Below are positions 7,275 through 9,320 of a stretch of DNA of 9,320 nt, piece after piece. Position 1 is the stretch's first letter; every line of letters starts with the position of its first letter. The stretch is from CAYUBI01 sp964443005 (GTDB lineage Bacteria > Margulisbacteria > Riflemargulisbacteria > GWF2-35-9 > CAYUBI01). The position numbers and the translations under genes are program-made. The DNA is taken from assembly GCA_964443005.1 (NCBI GenBank), contig CAYUBI010000082.1:1-9320 (forward strand), read 5' to 3'. Below the pieces are notes generated by a model. That model saw only the letters and a program-made list of their open reading frames with translations, had not been told where the DNA came from and searched no databases.

Positions 7275-8987
7275 TTAAAACGTTTGCCCCATACTAAAAT
7301 GCCAAATTGGCGATCCATCACCCCAACCTACATCCAAACGAATCGGCCCCAACGGGGTTAGCAAACGAATTCCTGCGCCCATTCCACTGCGCCATCTGTC
7401 ATCACCAACAAAACTAGAAGAGCTATTGCCTTTCATAATGCGGCCAATATCATAAAAGGCGACTAACTGAAGGCTAGGATCTAAAAGCCAACGAAGTTCA
7501 ACATTTGTCATCATACGCCGATCCCCCCTGCCAATAGGGTTATTGTCTGGATAGCCACGAACGGTTGTTGCGCCACCCATAAAATATCGCTCAGTATCAA
7601 AAATAGTGCCAAACGCATCATCATAGCTGCCTCTTACTGCCAAAACAAGCTTGTCCATTACTGGCCAAAACTTGCTTAAAGATACATTAACTTTTAAAAA
7701 TTCAATGGTTGCACCCAACATAATTAAGGATGTTTTGGCACCTACTGAAAAGTTTTCGCCTTGTGTCGGATTCAGAAAAAAGTCTCGCGTATCATAACTA
7801 AGAGAACCGCCAATAGAACGCACCAAATAATTAGGAATAAAGACACTGGAGGTTGGCTGCACATCCTCATTACGAAACGTAACATTACCCATAACATGCT
7901 TGGATAAGTATTTCCCTACAGTAATATCCCAACCAGTTCGAAATGCATCTAATCCTTGGCCATCATCAACAATTCCATCTGTACGCCATAAGCGAAACTG
8001 CATGGAAGTCCGATCTGGCCAAAACCATGGATTAAAGTACTTAAATTGATAAGTAGTTCTGCGCTGTCCCCATTGGCCTTTGATCCCTAACGAATAGCCG
8101 TCGCCCATAACATTATCTGCAGATAAATCAGTAAAACCAAACCATCCATCTGTTTGACCATAGCCGCCGCCGAAATTCAAAGTCCCAAATCGTTTTTCTT
8201 TCACTTCAACTGTAATTACTGCTTTTTTGGAGTCAATACCTGGACTTGGATTTCCAAAACGGACATCGTCAAAATAATTTAAATTAACTAAATTACGATA
8301 ATCGTCTTTCATTGTATTAATATTAAATACTGAACCTGGTTGAGAACTTAGTTCTCGCATAATAACATACGTTTTTGTTTTGTAATTTCCACTAATAAAA
8401 ATATCTTCAATTTCACCTTCAGCAATACTAATAATAACGCGTGGATCTTCAGCTGTTGGATTTTGAATATCAATGGCACGCATTAATACATATCCTTTGT
8501 CCCGATAAAAAGCAGCTAAGGCTTCAAGAACCTCACGAATACGTGCATTAGTTGCTGTAACGCCTATTGCAAGATTTAAGGAAGGAATGAGTTGGTCGAT
8601 TTTAAAAACAGTCATGCCTTTGATTTCCCAGGCGCGAATGGCAACAGGTTCTTGAATTGTGAAAATTAATTCGATTTCATGGTCGCTCATTTGTTGGGTG
8701 TCTGCATTAACGTCAGTTACTGTGCTTAGCTGAGAAATCATTTGTAAATCTTTAATAACATTTTCCGTAATTAATTCCTCGCCAATTTTGGAAACGAGTG
8801 AGTTAACGATAATGTCTGTTGGCGTTTGAATATTGCCAGTAATACTAATTTTAATAACTTTAAGTGTTTGTGCAATGATAGTTGTGCTAGTTTGTATATT
8901 GCTAGTGCTGGTTTTTTTGGGGTTAAGTGCAGCGTTTCCAAAAAGAAAAAGTGAACTGATTATCCAAACAAAAAGAATTTTTCGCAT
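7275..8987 (-). CDS. bamA: BamA/Omp85 outer-membrane protein assembly factor with three POTRA domains
   Basis: BamA inserts and folds beta-barrel proteins into the outer membrane. From the ATG at 8987 the protein is 570 residues: a signal peptide (MRKILFVWIISSLFLFGNAA), a Thr/Ser-rich linker, three POTRA domains (about 43-113, 114-192 and 193-266), then a 16-strand-type barrel (about 268-570). The barrel holds the Omp85 loop-6 signature VRGY at 476-479 and ends in a C-terminal Phe (MGQTF). POTRA 3 shows the typical VNLNYFDDVRF. Proteobacterial BamA has five POTRAs and about 800 residues; the three-POTRA form resembles cyanobacterial Omp85. The frame stays open upstream to an ATG at 9068, which would add 27 residues ahead of the signal peptide. 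I reject that start because the signal peptide begins exactly at 8987 and the distal ATG lacks a ribosome site. It is first of the bamA-ompH-lpxD-barrel-lpxC block. TamA is an alternative, but operon context favours BamA. Confidence 0.95.
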   Translation of the reverse strand: MRKILFVWIISSLFLFGNAALNPKKTSTSNIQTSTTIIAQTLKVIKISITGNIQTPTDIIVNSLVSKIGEELITENVIKDLQMISQLSTVTDVNADTQQMSDHEIELIFTIQEPVAIRAWEIKGMTVFKIDQLIPSLNLAIGVTATNARIREVLEALAAFYRDKGYVLMRAIDIQNPTAEDPRVIISIAEGEIEDIFISGNYKTKTYVIMRELSSQPGSVFNINTMKDDYRNLVNLNYFDDVRFGNPSPGIDSKKAVITVEVKEKRFGTLNFGGGYGQTDGWFGFTDLSADNVMGDGYSLGIKGQWGQRRTTYQFKYFNPWFWPDRTSMQFRLWRTDGIVDDGQGLDAFRTGWDITVGKYLSKHVMGNVTFRNEDVQPTSSVFIPNYLVRSIGGSLSYDTRDFFLNPTQGENFSVGAKTSLIMLGATIEFLKVNVSLSKFWPVMDKLVLAVRGSYDDAFGTIFDTERYFMGGATTVRGYPDNNPIGRGDRRMMTNVELRWLLDPSLQLVAFYDIGRIMKGNSSSSFVGDDRWRSGMGAGIRLLTPLGPIRLDVGWGDGSPIWHFSMGQTF

Positions 8988-9129
8988 AACGTGTATTATA
9001 CCCCCTTTATAATTAGATAACAACAAATTGGATTTAATCTCTTTAGGTGTTAGCCACACTTTTCGCATTCGATTTACGTTTTTCAGCCAATGTCAGCACG
9101 TCATATAAAAAGACTACCTAACAGTGAAG
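8988..9129 (-). promoter_or_regulatory. bamA upstream region with candidate promoter
   Basis: The 142-base gap contains, on the minus strand, TTGTTA (9023-9018, four of six matches to TTGACA), a 17-base spacer and a perfect TATAAT (9000-8995). Initiation about 7 bases downstream would fall at or just before the bamA ATG, giving a leaderless or nearly leaderless message. Just upstream of this TATAAT is AGGGGG (9006-9001), 13 bases from the ATG, which could instead be a distant ribosome site on a longer transcript. The two readings exclude each other. The rest of the gap (9024-9129) shows no gene, and no convincing terminator for the upstream gene. Confidence 0.45.
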
Positions 9130-9320
9130 TTATTCGCTTACCCACTCCCCAATATTGCGCTTTACTGCGTCAAATTCTACGCCCACTAACACAACCTGCT
9201 TTGTAGTACCCTGATACTTTTGAGCATAGTCGTTTTTCTTAATCTGTTGTAGCGCTTGCTCTTTGGTGCCATCTAGCTTAAACTCAAATACATAGACTGT
9301 ATTGGCGATCTCAATAACTG
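9130..9320 (-). CDS. C-terminal end of a PD-(D/E)XK nuclease-superfamily protein (PDDEXK_9/DUF1703 type), partial
   Basis: Sixty-two codons run from the window edge to TAA at 9132-9130; the start is outside. The peptide contains VYVFEFKLDGTKEQALQQI, then YAQKYQGTTKQVVLVGVEFD and RNIGEWVSE. This is the typical C-terminus of the AAA-ATPase-like plus PDDEXK_9 proteins (DUF1703), where the E-x-K pair of the nuclease motif lies in the strand FEFKLD and is followed by the QALQQI helix and the Y-x-x-K-Y segment. In full-length members an N-terminal AAA-ATPase-like domain precedes this; it cannot be seen here. The function of the family is unproven, and it is often present in many copies in host-associated bacteria. 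By hand count the stretch is about 41% GC, and five of its seven lysines use AAG, which suggests a base and codon flavour somewhat unlike the AT-rich neighbours. Confidence 0.82.
   Translation of the reverse strand, partial: VIEIANTVYVFEFKLDGTKEQALQQIKKNDYAQKYQGTTKQVVLVGVEFDAVKRNIGEWVSE

Noticed and set aside
9048..9060. Short palindrome GTGTTAGCCACAC upstream of bamA, considered as a terminator or operator
   Set aside because: The stem is only 4 bases and no T-run follows on the minus strand.

Overview
The window comes from an AT-rich bacterium with an outer membrane. It carries lipid A genes (lpxD, lpxC), a BamA-type Omp85 protein and an OmpH/Skp-type periplasmic chaperone. It also carries a clpC-radA pair, a gene order best known from Firmicutes. 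BamA has three visible POTRA domains, as in cyanobacterial Omp85, rather than the five of proteobacteria. With a FliH-like gene at the left edge, this points to a diderm outside the Proteobacteria. Candidates are Margulisbacteria, the non-photosynthetic relatives of Cyanobacteria, or Elusimicrobia. This placement is an inference from gene content and is only moderately secure.

Layout. Bases 1-573 (+) hold the 3' end of a fliH-like gene. It converges on the minus-strand genes with only 9 bases between stop codons. Everything else is on the minus strand. Reading in the direction of transcription (right to left): the C-terminal end of a PD-(D/E)XK nuclease-superfamily protein (9130-9320, cut by the window edge); a 142-base gap with a candidate promoter; bamA, ompH, lpxD, a small predicted outer-membrane barrel protein and lpxC (8987-4342), packed with gaps of at most 21 bases or overlaps; an 82-base gap with a good sigma-70-type promoter; then clpC and radA (4259-583), which overlap by one base.

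How the genes fit together. The five-gene block looks like an outer-membrane biogenesis operon. BamA inserts barrel proteins, OmpH holds them in the periplasm, and LpxC and LpxD carry out the second and third steps of lipid A synthesis. The unnamed barrel protein sits between lpxD and lpxC, so it is probably tied to envelope assembly. The clpC-radA unit covers protein quality control and recombination repair. The oddest observations are the ClpC middle region, about 40 residues shorter than in Bacillus ClpC so that the M-domain seems to be missing, the uncharacterised barrel protein inside the lpx block, and the nuclease-family gene end with a different codon flavour at the right edge. I see no RNA genes, CRISPR arrays or insertion sequences.
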